A DNA stretch of 64,000 bases. Origin: Acidobacteriota bacterium. GTDB taxonomy: Bacteria > Acidobacteriota > Blastocatellia > Pyrinomonadales > Pyrinomonadaceae. Under the pieces are notes generated by a model, which was given only the letters and a program-made list of their open reading frames with translations, did not search any database and was not told where the DNA came from. How positions within the stretch are numbered: the first letter of the stretch is position 1; the number at the start of each line of letters is the position of its first letter. A program made the translations under genes and the position numbers. Shown here in pieces: positions 15,486-24,858 of the stretch. The stretch is from positions 434,001 to 498,000 of the forward strand of contig JADJWI010000003.1 in NCBI GenBank assembly GCA_016716435.1, written 5' to 3'.

Positions 15486-15514
15486 GAGTGCGGCCTTATT
15501 GGTCGGCCGCACTC
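15486..15514 (-). terminator. Probable terminator of the small CxxC gene
   Basis: A perfect 10-bp stem GAGTGCGGCC (15486-15495) / GGCCGCACTC (15505-15514) with a 9-base loop. On the minus strand it is followed by a T-rich run (TTTAATTTTA), suiting termination of the minus-strand gene that ends at 15560. Confidence 0.65.
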
Positions 15515-15559
15515 GGTAGGTATTTATGGTAGGTGATAAAGACAGGTATAAGGTGTTGC

Positions 15560-15817
15560 TCAGAAATTCTCCGGCCGCACCGTGGAAGGGTAATAGAAGG
15601 GACCCGAGGTCCTAAAACTCTCGGTGTCAAACTTTCTCCGCGCGCCGCACTCAAGGCAGGACCGATAGGAGACGTTCCTTTCGGAAAAGGGCCGGCTCAA
15701 ACGTTTGTGCCAGCATCCGAAGAGTTTTCCTATGATGCCGATCCGCTTTACCCGGGTTGCACCGTCGGCAGAGGCCGCGGGGCTGTAGTTAACCGAGTTT
15801 TCGATAACGTTTTGCAT
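15560..15817 (-). CDS. Small CxxC-motif protein of unknown function
   Basis: An 85-residue basic protein. The C-terminal half reads YRSCLECGARRKFDTESF, with Cys54 and Cys57, followed by GPFYYPSTVRPENF. An additional Cys35 lies in KLFGCWHKR. A single CxxC followed by GARR-x-FD resembles half of a zinc ribbon, and I recall similar small proteins in Acidobacteriota, but I know no function. The gene is supported by a good Shine-Dalgarno region (AAGGAAAGG before the ATG at 15817) and by the terminator hairpin downstream. It is alone between two plus-strand genes. It could bind zinc or form a disulfide; no partner is visible. Confidence 0.65.
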   Translation of the reverse strand: MQNVIENSVNYSPAASADGATRVKRIGIIGKLFGCWHKRLSRPFSERNVSYRSCLECGARRKFDTESFRTSGPFYYPSTVRPENF

Positions 15818-16025
15818 GTATCCCTTTCCTTGCTTCCCACACCCGTTTATTAACGCGTGATTTCCGCTGTAAGTAGAACGCTCAACGGGGAAAGTTTTTG
15901 CATTATTTAAGATGTTTCGTACCCCGCTTTGGTTTTCCCTATTTCAATAGACGCAAAAGAGCGACGAATCTTTCTCTTCGATCGTATATTCGGTAAACTC
16001 GTGTTAAACGATTCAGGAGAAGCCG

Positions 16026-16979
16026 ATGACCTCACTTTGTATCAAGACAGTCCTAGTAGCGCTGATTTCCATTTTTTTCGCCTCTCCGGCATTTGCTTGG
16101 GACGACGTCGGCCACAAGATAACCGGCTATATAGCCTGGCAGCGGATGTCGCCGAAGGCCCGCGAGAACGTTATCAAGATACTCCGTTCGGCACCGGAAG
16201 ACTCGCACCTTTCGGTTTACTATCAGTCCTACGGAGTTCGCTCCGAGGCGGACAAGCAGCTTGAATATTTCATGCTCGTGCCGACCTGGGCAGACATCGT
16301 CCGCGACCGAGCATTCCCGGTCCGCTATGAGAAATATCACAAGGGCGATTGGCACTATACGTCGGTCTTTTGGCGAGAGGTCGGCGGCCGGGCCGAGTTG
16401 ATCGCGGACAAAAGGCCGGACGGCCAGGCGATAGAAAAGCTCGCCGAATTTGAAAAGGCGCTTCGCGACCCGGCTGTGAGCGACAAGGACAAAGCGATCG
16501 CCCTTGCTTGGTTTCTCCATATCGGCGGAGACATCCACCAACCGCTTCATACCTCAAGCCGCGTGACGGACCGCGAGCCGAACGGCGACCTCGGCGGCAA
16601 CACCGTTCAGATCACACCCGAAGGCACGCCGCGAGCCGATCAGCAAAATCTGCATTGGTTCTGGGATTCGATCGTCCCGCGGAACATTCCTTTTGATTTC
16701 GGCTTCTGTGAGGGTTGCTACGTAAAGCACATCGCCGAGGCATTCACATCACGTTACAGCATAGAGGCAGAGAAGGGCGGGCTTGCTCTTTCAAATTACA
16801 CATTGTGGAAAGACGAAAGCCTCAAGCTCGCTCAGACGGAGGTCTTCCGCTCAGACCTCAAACGCTTTGAGACCCCAAGCGACGCTTACCGCCGCAACGC
16901 TCTCAGCGTTTCCGAACGCCGCCTGACCCTGGCCGGCTACCGAATGGGCGAAACGCTGAACGATATTTTCGGGAGATAA
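16026..16979 (+). CDS. Secreted S1/P1-type nuclease
   Basis: A 317-residue zinc-dependent nuclease that degrades single-stranded nucleic acids, with a 24-residue signal peptide ending SPAFA. Mature N-terminal Trp25 and His30 (WDDVGH), Asp90 (TWADIVRD), His110 (DWHY), and the His165/Asp169/His171/His175 cluster (HIGGDIHQPLH) supply the three-zinc centre of the S1/P1 family; all expected ligands are visible. The chain ends normally at about the family's usual length. The M20 peptidase start follows immediately (TAA then ATG), so the two are co-transcribed. The likely role is nutrient scavenging from extracellular nucleic acid. Confidence 0.93.
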   Translation: MTSLCIKTVLVALISIFFASPAFAWDDVGHKITGYIAWQRMSPKARENVIKILRSAPEDSHLSVYYQSYGVRSEADKQLEYFMLVPTWADIVRDRAFPVRYEKYHKGDWHYTSVFWREVGGRAELIADKRPDGQAIEKLAEFEKALRDPAVSDKDKAIALAWFLHIGGDIHQPLHTSSRVTDREPNGDLGGNTVQITPEGTPRADQQNLHWFWDSIVPRNIPFDFGFCEGCYVKHIAEAFTSRYSIEAEKGGLALSNYTLWKDESLKLAQTEVFRSDLKRFETPSDAYRRNALSVSERRLTLAGYRMGETLNDIFGR

Positions 16980-18107
16980 ATGACGCCCAGAGAAACGCTT
17001 GAATATTTTGAAGGCCGCCGCGATGCGATCATCGAGCAGATCCGCGAGATCGTCGAGATCGAGTCGCCTTCGCATGACGCCGAGCGGAGCCGCGAGGTGG
17101 TCGATTGGGTCGAGAATGCGGCGAGGGCGACGGGACTTGATCTCGCCATTGAGCGTTACCCGACCGAGAATGACGGCGATCATCTGATTATCCGCGCGTT
17201 CCCGGGCGAAGCGAAGCCGGTGCTACTGCTTGGGCATACGGACACGGTCCATCCGGTCGGAACTAAAGCGAAGAACCCGACGCGGATCGAGGGCGACCGC
17301 TTTTACGGCTGCGGCATTTTTGATATGAAGGCGAACATCGTCTTGATGCTCGAGGCGTTTCGCTATTTCAAGACGAGCGGGACGCGGCCCTCGCGGCCGA
17401 TCAATATTTTGCTTTCCTGTGATGAAGAGGTCGGCAGCTACACGGGCCGCGAATACGTTGAACGCGAGGCTAAGCTTGCCGAACACTGCCTTGTCTTTGA
17501 GCCCTCGGCTGCGGGCCGCGTAAAGACCGGCCGCAAGGGCACGGGCATGTATGTCGTCAGGGCCCACGGCGTTCCGGCCCACGCGGGGCTCGACCCCGAA
17601 AAGGGCGCAAGTGCGATACTTGAGCTCTCGCGGCAGATCGAGCGGCTCCACGCGATGAACTCGCCCGAGGCCGGCACGACAGTCAACGTTTGCACTGCAA
17701 GCGGCGGGACGACGACGAACGTCATTCCCGAACACGCCGAGTGCACCGTCGATGTCCGGTTTACGTCGATGGCCGAGGCCGAGCGGATCGACGCGGCGAT
17801 AAAGGCACTCACGCCGGTCGATGAACGCGTCTCGCTTGAGGTCACAGGCGGCATCAACCGCCCGCCGATGGAACGGACCGATGCGGTAGTCGCTCTTTTT
17901 GAGAAAGCCCGCGAGACCGCCGCCTCGTTCGATTACGAGCTAGGCGAAACCCAGGTCGGCGGCGCCTCCGACGGAAACTTCGTCGGCGCCCTCGGCATCC
18001 CCGTCCTCGACGGCCTAGGCATAGCCGGCAACGGAGCCCACACGCTGAACGAACATATTTTGGTGAGCGATATTGCGAAGCGGGCAACTCTAGTAACTTT
18101 GCTTTAG
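16980..18107 (+). CDS. M20 family metallopeptidase (carboxypeptidase G2-like)
   Basis: A 375-residue cytosolic two-zinc peptidase. Zinc-ligand motifs are GHTDTVHP (His86), CGIFDMKANI (Asp116 region), SCDEEVGS with the catalytic Glu, and the C-terminal GNGAHTLNEHI. The dimerisation domain sits in the middle (VVRAHGVPAHAGLDPEKGAS). This arrangement matches glutamate carboxypeptidase (CPG2-type) peptidases that release C-terminal glutamate or cleave dipeptides. The start codon directly follows the nuclease stop. I see no signal peptide, so it works in the cytosol. The exact substrate is not decidable from sequence. Confidence 0.92.
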   Translation: MTPRETLEYFEGRRDAIIEQIREIVEIESPSHDAERSREVVDWVENAARATGLDLAIERYPTENDGDHLIIRAFPGEAKPVLLLGHTDTVHPVGTKAKNPTRIEGDRFYGCGIFDMKANIVLMLEAFRYFKTSGTRPSRPINILLSCDEEVGSYTGREYVEREAKLAEHCLVFEPSAAGRVKTGRKGTGMYVVRAHGVPAHAGLDPEKGASAILELSRQIERLHAMNSPEAGTTVNVCTASGGTTTNVIPEHAECTVDVRFTSMAEAERIDAAIKALTPVDERVSLEVTGGINRPPMERTDAVVALFEKARETAASFDYELGETQVGGASDGNFVGALGIPVLDGLGIAGNGAHTLNEHILVSDIAKRATLVTLL

Positions 18108-18435
18108 GCGACCAAGGTCAATCGGACGCATAGTAGGAATTTGATTCGGAGGCATCCTGTCCGGTGAGGCCGAAGTCTTCAAACCGCAGGGCGCGAGAGT
18201 GATCCTGGGTGGGTCTTAATCTCGTGGCAACTACCCACTAGTATCAACGCCGTGAGAAGGGACGAAAGAACGTCAGGGACGCGTTGAATTGTTGGCAATA
18301 AGGGTTAAGAAAGGGCCTGTCGAAAGCGTCGAGCTACGTCCAAGTCCTATGACCGGTACCTTCAGACGGCTCTTTGTGGCGGGAGTTTCTTGATTTTAAC
18401 CTTTATCCTCCTCCCCCCCCTTTATCCTTGCTTTT
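18108..18435. other. Intergenic region without a recognised gene
   Basis: A 328-base stretch between the M20 peptidase and dprA. I found no open frame with a credible start. A weak 6-bp stem GTGGGT/ACCCAC (18209-18239 region) lies in the middle, and a C-rich run (18411-18421) lies near the end. No clear sigma70 promoter was seen before dprA. It could be remnant sequence of a lost gene. Confidence 0.4.
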
Positions 18436-19563
18436 ATGATTCTTTGGATCGCTCTTAATATGACGCCGGGGGTTGGGCCGCGGGCGGCGACGAAGCTGCT
18501 TGAGCGGTTCGGTTCGCCGGAGGGTGTTTTTGCGGCCCGGCGGCGCGAGCTTGAGGAGCTTCGGCTTCGCCCCGAGACCATTGAGAGCATAATGAAGCGC
18601 GAGTTTGAGCCGAAGGCCGGCGAAGAGCTTGACCGCGTAAAATCGCTCGGCGGCGACATCCTCGTGCTTGATGACGGCAGCTATCCGGCCTTGCTCCGTG
18701 AGATCGCCGATCCGCCAATGACGCTCTACGTCCGCGGCGACTGGCAGGCCTGTTTTGATCAGCCGTGCGTCGCGGTCGTCGGTTCGCGAAATTGCTCGAC
18801 CTATGGCCGCAATGCCTCCGAGATGCTTTCGCGCGACCTCGCGGGCCAAGGCTTCACGGTCGTCTCCGGTTTTGCCCGCGGGATCGATACCTCGGCCCAT
18901 CGCGGGGCGATCTCTGCCGGCGGGCGGACCATCGCTGTAATAGGCACGGGCCTTGACGATCCTTATCCAAAAGAAAATCAAAAGCTCGCCGATGAGATCA
19001 TCGCCGAGGGCGGCGCCATCGTCTCTCAGTTTCCGCTCGGCACGCCGCCGCTAAAGGAAAATTTCCCTTACCGCAATCGGATCATCAGCGGCCTGAGCCT
19101 CGCTGTTGTTCTGGTCGAGGCCTCGGAGCGGAGCGGTTCGCTGATCACTGCCCGGTTGGCGACCGAGCAGGGCCGTGAAGTGATGGCCGTTCCGGGCAAC
19201 ATAACTTCGCGCACATCGATCGGCACAAACTACCTGATCAAAGCCGGCGCAAAGCTCGTCCAGCAGTGGCAGGACGTCGTCGCCGAACTGCCGAACGAGA
19301 TAACGGCGACCATACTCCCGCCAAAGATGGTAAAGGACGAAAACGGCACCGCCGCCTCGCAGCCCGAGCTCGAACCTTCTGGACTTTCTTCGGCCGAGAA
19401 AAAGGTCTGGCAAAATTTGCAGCCCGATGAGCCCATGCACATCGACGTCCTGCTCGAAGCGACCGGGCTATCGTTCGGCGACCTCAATAGCGCACTTGTC
19501 GGGCTCGATATCCGCGACCTCATCCGCGTCCTGCCGGGCAAGCATTACGCGAGGAGGATCTAG
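18436..19563 (+). CDS. dprA: DNA-processing protein DprA
   Basis: DprA binds incoming single-stranded DNA and loads RecA during natural transformation. The 375-residue protein has an N-terminal helix-hairpin-helix region (WIALNMTPGVGPRAATKLLE), the Rossmann-like DprA domain with GSRNCSTYG, SGFARGIDTSAHRGA, VIGTGLDDPYP, NFPYRNRIISGLS and EASERSGSLITARLA, and a C-terminal winged-helix domain (residues 310-375). All core motifs are intact. It is followed by a cysteine-cluster protein and topA on the same strand, a common dprA-topA neighbourhood. Competence is thus possible, though no other competence genes are in the window. Confidence 0.96.
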   Translation: MILWIALNMTPGVGPRAATKLLERFGSPEGVFAARRRELEELRLRPETIESIMKREFEPKAGEELDRVKSLGGDILVLDDGSYPALLREIADPPMTLYVRGDWQACFDQPCVAVVGSRNCSTYGRNASEMLSRDLAGQGFTVVSGFARGIDTSAHRGAISAGGRTIAVIGTGLDDPYPKENQKLADEIIAEGGAIVSQFPLGTPPLKENFPYRNRIISGLSLAVVLVEASERSGSLITARLATEQGREVMAVPGNITSRTSIGTNYLIKAGAKLVQQWQDVVAELPNEITATILPPKMVKDENGTAASQPELEPSGLSSAEKKVWQNLQPDEPMHIDVLLEATGLSFGDLNSALVGLDIRDLIRVLPGKHYARRI

Positions 19564-19572
19564 CCAAGCACA

Positions 19573-20361
19573 ATGGAAAAAGCCGAGCTCGTGCAGATAA
19601 CCCGCAAGCGGTCGATCCCTGAAGATGAGTTTTATCCGGCGATCAACCGGATGTATGAGCTGGTCTGGGAGCAACTTCTTCCTCCGCAAATAGAGACCGA
19701 CCTGCTAAGCTCGCGTGTTGCAAAGTCGATCGTTACTCCGCCCGATGCAGAAATACCGGATTGCGTAGAATGCGGCGTCTGCTGCGCATCGCTGCTCTGT
19801 GTCGGGGTTCGGCCCGGCGAGGAACCGGATCGCGCGCTCACGTGGAGCGTTAGAAAAAGCGACGACGATGGCGAATGGGAGGTCGATCTCTACGTTCGCC
19901 GCGATGAAGAAACACTCGCCTGCGCCCAACTTGAGGGAACGCTCGGCGAGCACGCCACGTGCCGAATTTATGAGACCCGCCCAAAGATGTGCCGCGAGTT
20001 TGAGGCCGGGAGCGATCGTTGCCACGCTCTTCGTAGAGCTTATGGCATTGAACCTTTCTTGAGCCTTGATGAAATGATGTCAGCGAGGATGAAACTGGAC
20101 GAACGCGACCGAACCCCGACTTCCCCCGAGATCATCACCCGTGTCGCGATCGAACGCTCGGAGCATGAACGCGAACTTTGCATCCGCGTCTCGCTTGCCG
20201 GCGGCGAGGAGCGGACCATTCATTCCTTCGATCCGGCCGCCGAAACTTGGCGGCAATTCGAGTTTGAAGGAATAAAATTAGCGACCGCCGAGGCATTGAT
20301 CGCCGAGCGGAGCGCACTTTACGGGCAGTCCGATCGCCCTCCGGCGCATCCGAAAACTTAA
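19573..20361 (+). CDS. YkgJ family cysteine cluster protein
   Basis: A 262-residue protein with a central metal-binding cluster: CVECGVCCASLLC (about residues 62-74), CAQLEGT (116), and CRIYETRPKMCREF with a further Cys in SDRCHAL. This is the YkgJ-type CxxCxxCC pattern thought to bind a metal (zinc or iron-sulfur). The N-terminal 60 residues are helical and the C-terminal 90 are unassigned. It lies ten bases after dprA and ahead of topA, in line with the three being co-transcribed. The biochemical role of the family is unknown. Confidence 0.85.
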   Translation: MEKAELVQITRKRSIPEDEFYPAINRMYELVWEQLLPPQIETDLLSSRVAKSIVTPPDAEIPDCVECGVCCASLLCVGVRPGEEPDRALTWSVRKSDDDGEWEVDLYVRRDEETLACAQLEGTLGEHATCRIYETRPKMCREFEAGSDRCHALRRAYGIEPFLSLDEMMSARMKLDERDRTPTSPEIITRVAIERSEHERELCIRVSLAGGEERTIHSFDPAAETWRQFEFEGIKLATAEALIAERSALYGQSDRPPAHPKT

Positions 20362-20487
20362 GATTTGCCGAAACAGTTCGTATGGCGTATCGTCAAAGGG
20401 CAGATTGACAGAGTTCGCCGTGAGGTGTTAGAAGTCAGAATGTCAGAGCGTCTTTTGGATAGAGACGCATCTGACTATTTTTTTCCG

Positions 20488-23007
20488 ATGTCAAAAAATC
20501 TTGTAATAGTAGAATCGCCGGCGAAGGCCAAAACGATAAATAAATACCTCGGGCAGGACTATACCGTTCTCGCCTCGATCGGGCACATCAAAGATCTGCC
20601 GGCCAAGGAACTTGGGGTTGATATCGAGAACAATTTTGAGCCGACCTACGAAGTAATTCCTGACACCAAAAAACGCAATAATAAGAAGATAGTCGCGGAG
20701 CTCAAGAAAGCGGCAAAGGCCAGCGAGTCGATCTTTCTCGCTGCCGACCCCGACCGCGAAGGCGAGGCCATCTGCCAGCATCTTGCCGAAGAGATTGTCC
20801 CGAAAAAAGGCGGCCAGGCCGTTTTCCGCGTGATGTTCAATGAGATTACGCGGAACGCCATCAAGGAAGCCTTCGTCGAGCCAAAACAGATCGACCGCAA
20901 CCTGGTCAATGCCCAGCAAACACGCCGCGTGCTCGACCGCCTGGTCGGTTACAAGGTCTCGCCGATCCTATGGAAGTCGATCGGCGGAAAGCTCTCAGCC
21001 GGCCGCGTGCAGACGGTTGCCGTCCGTCTTGTAGTTGAACGCGAACGCGAGATCGAGGCTTTCGTCAAGACAGAATATTGGTCGATCGTCGCGAACCTCG
21101 CCGCCGCTCTTCCTCCGAACTTTGAAGCAAGGCTTTCGCGCATCGAAGACAAATCGGTCAAGACCGGAAAGTTTGATGAGGACGTCAAGCCCGGCGAAAC
21201 GCACGTCAAAACGACAGATGAAGCGTCGGCGATAGTCGCAGAGGCCGAAAAGGAAGCGTTCGTCGTCGAGACCGTCACCCGCAAGGAACGCAAGCGAAAC
21301 GCAACGCCGCCTTTCATTACCTCAAAGCTCCAGCAGGAAGCGGCCCGCAAGCTCGGCTTCTCCGTCAAGCGGACAATGATGACGGCGCAGAAGCTCTATG
21401 AAGGTATCGACCTCGCAACCGAAGGCCGGGTCGGCTTGATCACCTATATGCGTACGGACTCGGTCCGGGTCTCTGAGGCCGCCATCGAGAATGCCCGCGG
21501 CTATATCGGCAAGCAATACGGCGAGAGCTACCTGCCCGGCAAAGCAAACCTATATAAAGGCAAAAAGGACGCGCAGGATGCTCACGAAGCCATCCGCCCG
21601 ACGGACGTGAATCGGACGCCCGATGACATGAGCTCGCTGCTCGGCCCGGATGAGCTGAAACTTTATCGGCTGATCTGGCAGCGGTTCGTTGCGTCGCAGA
21701 TGACGCCGGCTGTCTTTGATCAAACGACCATCGACATCAAGGCCGGAAGGTTCACGTTTCGTGCGACGGGCTCGGTCCAGAAGTTTGACGGCTTCCTAAA
21801 GGTCTATCAGGAAGGCCGCGACGATAAGCCGCAAGACGGCGAGGACGACGACGCCGAACTCAAACTCCCGGCAGTAGAGGAAGGCGAAACGCTCAAGCTC
21901 AACGGCATTACGCCCAACCAGCATTTCACCGAACCGCCGCCGCGATTTTCTGAGGCCACGCTCGTCAAAGCACTAGAAGAAAAAGGCATCGGCCGCCCAT
22001 CGACGTACGCGGCGATCATGACCACCATTCAGGATCGCGAGTACGTTGAAAAGGTCGAGGGCCGCTTTCACCCGACGCCGCTCGGGATGACGGTCAATGA
22101 CCTTTTACTTGAGAGTTTCGACGATATTTTCAACGCAGAATACACGGCCCGGATGGAGCTTGCCCTCGACGACATCGAGGAAGGCAAACTCGACTGGCGA
22201 ACTGCGCTCCGCGGCTTTTACGATAAATTTGCCAAAGACCTCGAGCACGCGATCGAGAACATCAAGAACAAAAAGCAGACCTCGATTCCGACCGACGAGA
22301 TCTGTGAAAAATGCGGCGCCGGAATGGTGATCAAGTTCGGCCGGTTCGGGCAGTTCCTGGCGTGCTCCAATTATCCGGAGTGCAAGAACACCCGCGAGGT
22401 CGCGAGCAAGCGTTCGAGCGAATCAGCCGATGGCGAATCGGGCGAGGCCGAGGCCGTTCCGGTCTGTGAACTCTGCGGCCGCGAGATGGCGCTCAAGAAA
22501 GGCCGGTTCGGCCCGTTCTATGGCTGCACCGGTTATCCGGAATGCAAGAACATCCGCAAGATCGCAAAGGGCGACCAAAAGCCCGCTCCGCCGCCCGAGC
22601 CGATAGATGAGATATGCCCGAAGGATGGCGGCCAGCTTGTCCGCCGCCAGGGCCGCTTCGGCGAGTTCATTTCGTGTTCAAATTATCCGAAATGCGATTA
22701 CATCAAACGCGAGACCATCGGCGTCGCCTGCCCGAAGTGCAGCGGCGACATCGCGGTCAAGAAATCGAAGCGCGGAAAGACGTTCTACGGCTGCGCAAAT
22801 TACCCGAAATGCGACGAAGTATTTTGGGATAAACCTATCCCCGAGCCCTGTCCTGAATGCTCGGCACCGATCACGCTCCAGAAGACCACCAAAAAAGATG
22901 GCACCGTCCGCTATTGCAAAAATGAGGCGTGTGATTATAAGATTTCCATCGTCGATACATCCGAAGCGGCAGACCCCGCGGGCGACACCGCCGCACCCGC
23001 CGCTTGA
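20488..23007 (+). CDS. topA: DNA topoisomerase I (type IA)
   Basis: TopA relaxes negative supercoils through single-strand passage. I start it at ATG 20488 (MSKNLVIVESPAKAKTINKY), giving 839 residues; the frame is open further upstream but the TOPRIM domain begins here. The TOPRIM acidic motif ADPDREGEA (86-94) and the catalytic tyrosine Tyr320 in GLITYMRTDS are intact, as are PTDVNR and EEKGIGRPSTYA. The C-terminus carries five tandem zinc ribbons (from about residue 605). In the third (CPKDGGQL) the second Cys is Asp. Five ribbons is more than the three of E. coli TopA. Confidence 0.97.
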   Translation: MSKNLVIVESPAKAKTINKYLGQDYTVLASIGHIKDLPAKELGVDIENNFEPTYEVIPDTKKRNNKKIVAELKKAAKASESIFLAADPDREGEAICQHLAEEIVPKKGGQAVFRVMFNEITRNAIKEAFVEPKQIDRNLVNAQQTRRVLDRLVGYKVSPILWKSIGGKLSAGRVQTVAVRLVVEREREIEAFVKTEYWSIVANLAAALPPNFEARLSRIEDKSVKTGKFDEDVKPGETHVKTTDEASAIVAEAEKEAFVVETVTRKERKRNATPPFITSKLQQEAARKLGFSVKRTMMTAQKLYEGIDLATEGRVGLITYMRTDSVRVSEAAIENARGYIGKQYGESYLPGKANLYKGKKDAQDAHEAIRPTDVNRTPDDMSSLLGPDELKLYRLIWQRFVASQMTPAVFDQTTIDIKAGRFTFRATGSVQKFDGFLKVYQEGRDDKPQDGEDDDAELKLPAVEEGETLKLNGITPNQHFTEPPPRFSEATLVKALEEKGIGRPSTYAAIMTTIQDREYVEKVEGRFHPTPLGMTVNDLLLESFDDIFNAEYTARMELALDDIEEGKLDWRTALRGFYDKFAKDLEHAIENIKNKKQTSIPTDEICEKCGAGMVIKFGRFGQFLACSNYPECKNTREVASKRSSESADGESGEAEAVPVCELCGREMALKKGRFGPFYGCTGYPECKNIRKIAKGDQKPAPPPEPIDEICPKDGGQLVRRQGRFGEFISCSNYPKCDYIKRETIGVACPKCSGDIAVKKSKRGKTFYGCANYPKCDEVFWDKPIPEPCPECSAPITLQKTTKKDGTVRYCKNEACDYKISIVDTSEAADPAGDTAAPAA

Positions 23008-23012
23008 GCGCT

Positions 23013-23594
23013 ATGAACGAGAGCATTCAGTTCTTTCAGGCTTTTCTAAAAAACCCGACATCGGTCGGCTCCATCGCCCCGAGCTCGCCGGAGCTCGCCC
23101 GGGCGATGGTCAAGGGCATTGAGCCCGGGCCAGACAACATAGTTCTCGAGCTCGGAGTCGGCACCGGTGCCATCACGAAACAGCTTCGCAGTGCCGGAGC
23201 GAACTCAGAAAATTACCTTGGCATTGAGATCGACCCATCGCTTGTGCGTTCGCTTCGTGGAAGTTTCCATGACCTGAATATCGTCGCCGGCGATGCATCC
23301 GACATCGCCGAGATCCACCGCCGCTCGGGGCTCGGCCGTGTCGGCTATATCGTTTGCTGTCTGCCGTTCGTCTCGCTCCCAAATGACGTCGGCGGAAAGA
23401 TCCTGGCTGAGGTTGAAAAGCTGATGACCGAGGGCTGCATGTTCCGAATGTATCAGTACGCCCACGGCTACTATTCGCCTTCGGCGATCAAGCTGAGAGA
23501 TTTTATGCGTAAGCGTTACGGCCGGTCGCGGCGGAGCCCGCTGATCGTGAAAAACATCCCGCCGGCCTATACGCTGACATGGCTCGGGCGCTGA
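23013..23594 (+). CDS. Class I SAM-dependent methyltransferase, phospholipid methyltransferase-like
   Basis: A 193-residue Rossmann methyltransferase. The SAM-binding loop is LELGVGTGAITKQL and the acidic ribose contact is in GIEIDPSLVR. The N-terminal FFQAFLKNPTSVGSIAPSSP is the signature of PmtA-type phospholipid N-methyltransferases and related rRNA-dimethylase-like proteins. It also has LPFVSLP, matching the substrate loop. The start ATG at 23013 follows the topA stop by five bases; a TTG at 23004 overlaps the topA stop. Co-transcription with topA is likely. The likely substrate is phosphatidylethanolamine, but this is inferred. Confidence 0.78.
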   Translation: MNESIQFFQAFLKNPTSVGSIAPSSPELARAMVKGIEPGPDNIVLELGVGTGAITKQLRSAGANSENYLGIEIDPSLVRSLRGSFHDLNIVAGDASDIAEIHRRSGLGRVGYIVCCLPFVSLPNDVGGKILAEVEKLMTEGCMFRMYQYAHGYYSPSAIKLRDFMRKRYGRSRRSPLIVKNIPPAYTLTWLGR

Positions 23595-23619
23595 AAGGGC
23601 GTCCGCTTTCTTCCCGCTT

Positions 23620-24408
23620 ATGTCCAATCTTCAATATTATCCCGGTGCGATCGACCCCTCAGGGTGCATCAGCAATGGCTGGAATCTGATCAAGCCCAAC
23701 TACTGGATGTACTTCGGCATTGCGTTGCTGACGTGGGTCATCATCTCCTGCATTCCGTGCATCAATTACATAATGATGGGCCCGGTGCTCGTGGGTGTTT
23801 ACTACACCCTGCTTCGCGATATGCGTGGCGAGCCGGTCGATTTCGGGATGATGTTCAAGGGGTTCGAGAAATTCGTCCCGGCGATGGTCGTCGGCCTTAT
23901 CCAGTCGATCCCCGGCATCATCTGGCAGATTATCGATACAACGATGAACATCTCGACGATCTTTCTTGAGCAAGGAAGGGGAACATTCGGTGGCGGCACT
24001 TTCTTTCAGGAATCTTCAGCACCGGGTTTGGCCGAAGGAATCTCGGTTGTATACCTTGGACTAGGCTTGGTCTTTTTGGTCGTCTCGATCGTCTGGGCGA
24101 TCTCATTCAGCTTCGCCCTTCCGCTCATCGCAGAGCACGACATCGGCCCGGTCGATGCACTTACGCTGAGCGCAAAGGCTGCTTGGAGCAACGTCGGCGG
24201 CATCGTCGTGCTCGCGATCCTGAGCTTCTTTATCGCGATCGCCGGTGTGCTTGCACTCTGCATCGGCATTTTCTTTGTACTTCCGCTTTTTTGGGCCGCG
24301 TGGGCATTTGCTTACAGGCAGGTCTTTCCGGCGATCGAGAGCAACCTCCGGATGGAGCCACCCTCGCCGCATGAGTACGGCACTTCGTTTGGCCAGGGAA
24401 TGGAGTAG
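23620..24408 (+). CDS. Polytopic membrane protein (DUF975-like), paralogue of the gene at 25444
   Basis: A 262-residue protein with six or so hydrophobic segments (for example WMYFGIALLTWVIISCIPCI, VVYLGLGLVFLVVSIVWAIS, IVVLAILSFFIAIAGVLALC). The C-terminus holds AFAYRQVFPAIESN and FGQGM, shared with the second copy at 25444-26166. Between the helices a basic loop GFEKFVPAMVVGL recurs in both. I associate it with the DUF975/YciC membrane fold of unknown function. The ATG at 23620 lies 25 bases after the methyltransferase stop. A large intergenic gap follows. Confidence 0.75.
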   Translation: MSNLQYYPGAIDPSGCISNGWNLIKPNYWMYFGIALLTWVIISCIPCINYIMMGPVLVGVYYTLLRDMRGEPVDFGMMFKGFEKFVPAMVVGLIQSIPGIIWQIIDTTMNISTIFLEQGRGTFGGGTFFQESSAPGLAEGISVVYLGLGLVFLVVSIVWAISFSFALPLIAEHDIGPVDALTLSAKAAWSNVGGIVVLAILSFFIAIAGVLALCIGIFFVLPLFWAAWAFAYRQVFPAIESNLRMEPPSPHEYGTSFGQGME

Positions 24409-24858
24409 CTTTTGCGTCCGAGCACTAGATAAAAGCCGTTCGCCTTACTAAGGCTTACGGCTTCAATCATTTGCAGCCGAAAGCAAAACGACATCGCGTA
24501 AATCCCATCCGCGAATGAATTTGGTTTATTTGCAATCCCGTTGACCGGCAACTTGGAGGACTGTGCCGCAACTCTAGGTCCGCAGGTCGGCGTATGCCGA
24601 ATGCAAAAACCCAATGTTGGACATCAGTCGAAAACGATGATTATCCCTTAACACGCGCGTGACTAGCAGCGATTAGCAAAATTAAGGAAAAATTAGCAGG
24701 AAAATTAAGGACATTCACAAGCCTCTGAGTCAGACTGTGTGGTCAGGAGCGAGGAGTCTGATAACTTACGCAGAAACCAATGTTGGTAAGTTCGGAGCTT
24801 AAGGGCTAAACATCCCGCAACTTCGGAAGACCTAGTTCAATGGTGAGACACCTTAGAT
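24409..24858. other. Intergenic region with a short tandem repeat
   Basis: A 450-base stretch with no credible gene. A near-tandem repeat occurs at 24672-24691 and 24692-24712 (ATTAGCA..AAATTAAGG units of about 20 bases). The region is less GC-rich than its neighbours. It separates one membrane protein gene from the lipoprotein gene and may be where the small genes between the two paralogues came in. Confidence 0.4.

Noticed and set aside
15533..15853. Plus-strand frame opposite the small CxxC gene
   Set aside because: No ribosome site or recognisable domain; the minus-strand frame has both a start signal and a terminator.
11116..16979. Nuclease and nuclease-inhibitor pairing between the NuiA-like gene and the S1/P1 nuclease
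   Set aside because: NuiA inhibits NucA-type nucleases, not S1/P1 enzymes; the genes are 4.5 kb apart and in different operons, and the nuclease is exported while the NuiA-like protein has no signal.
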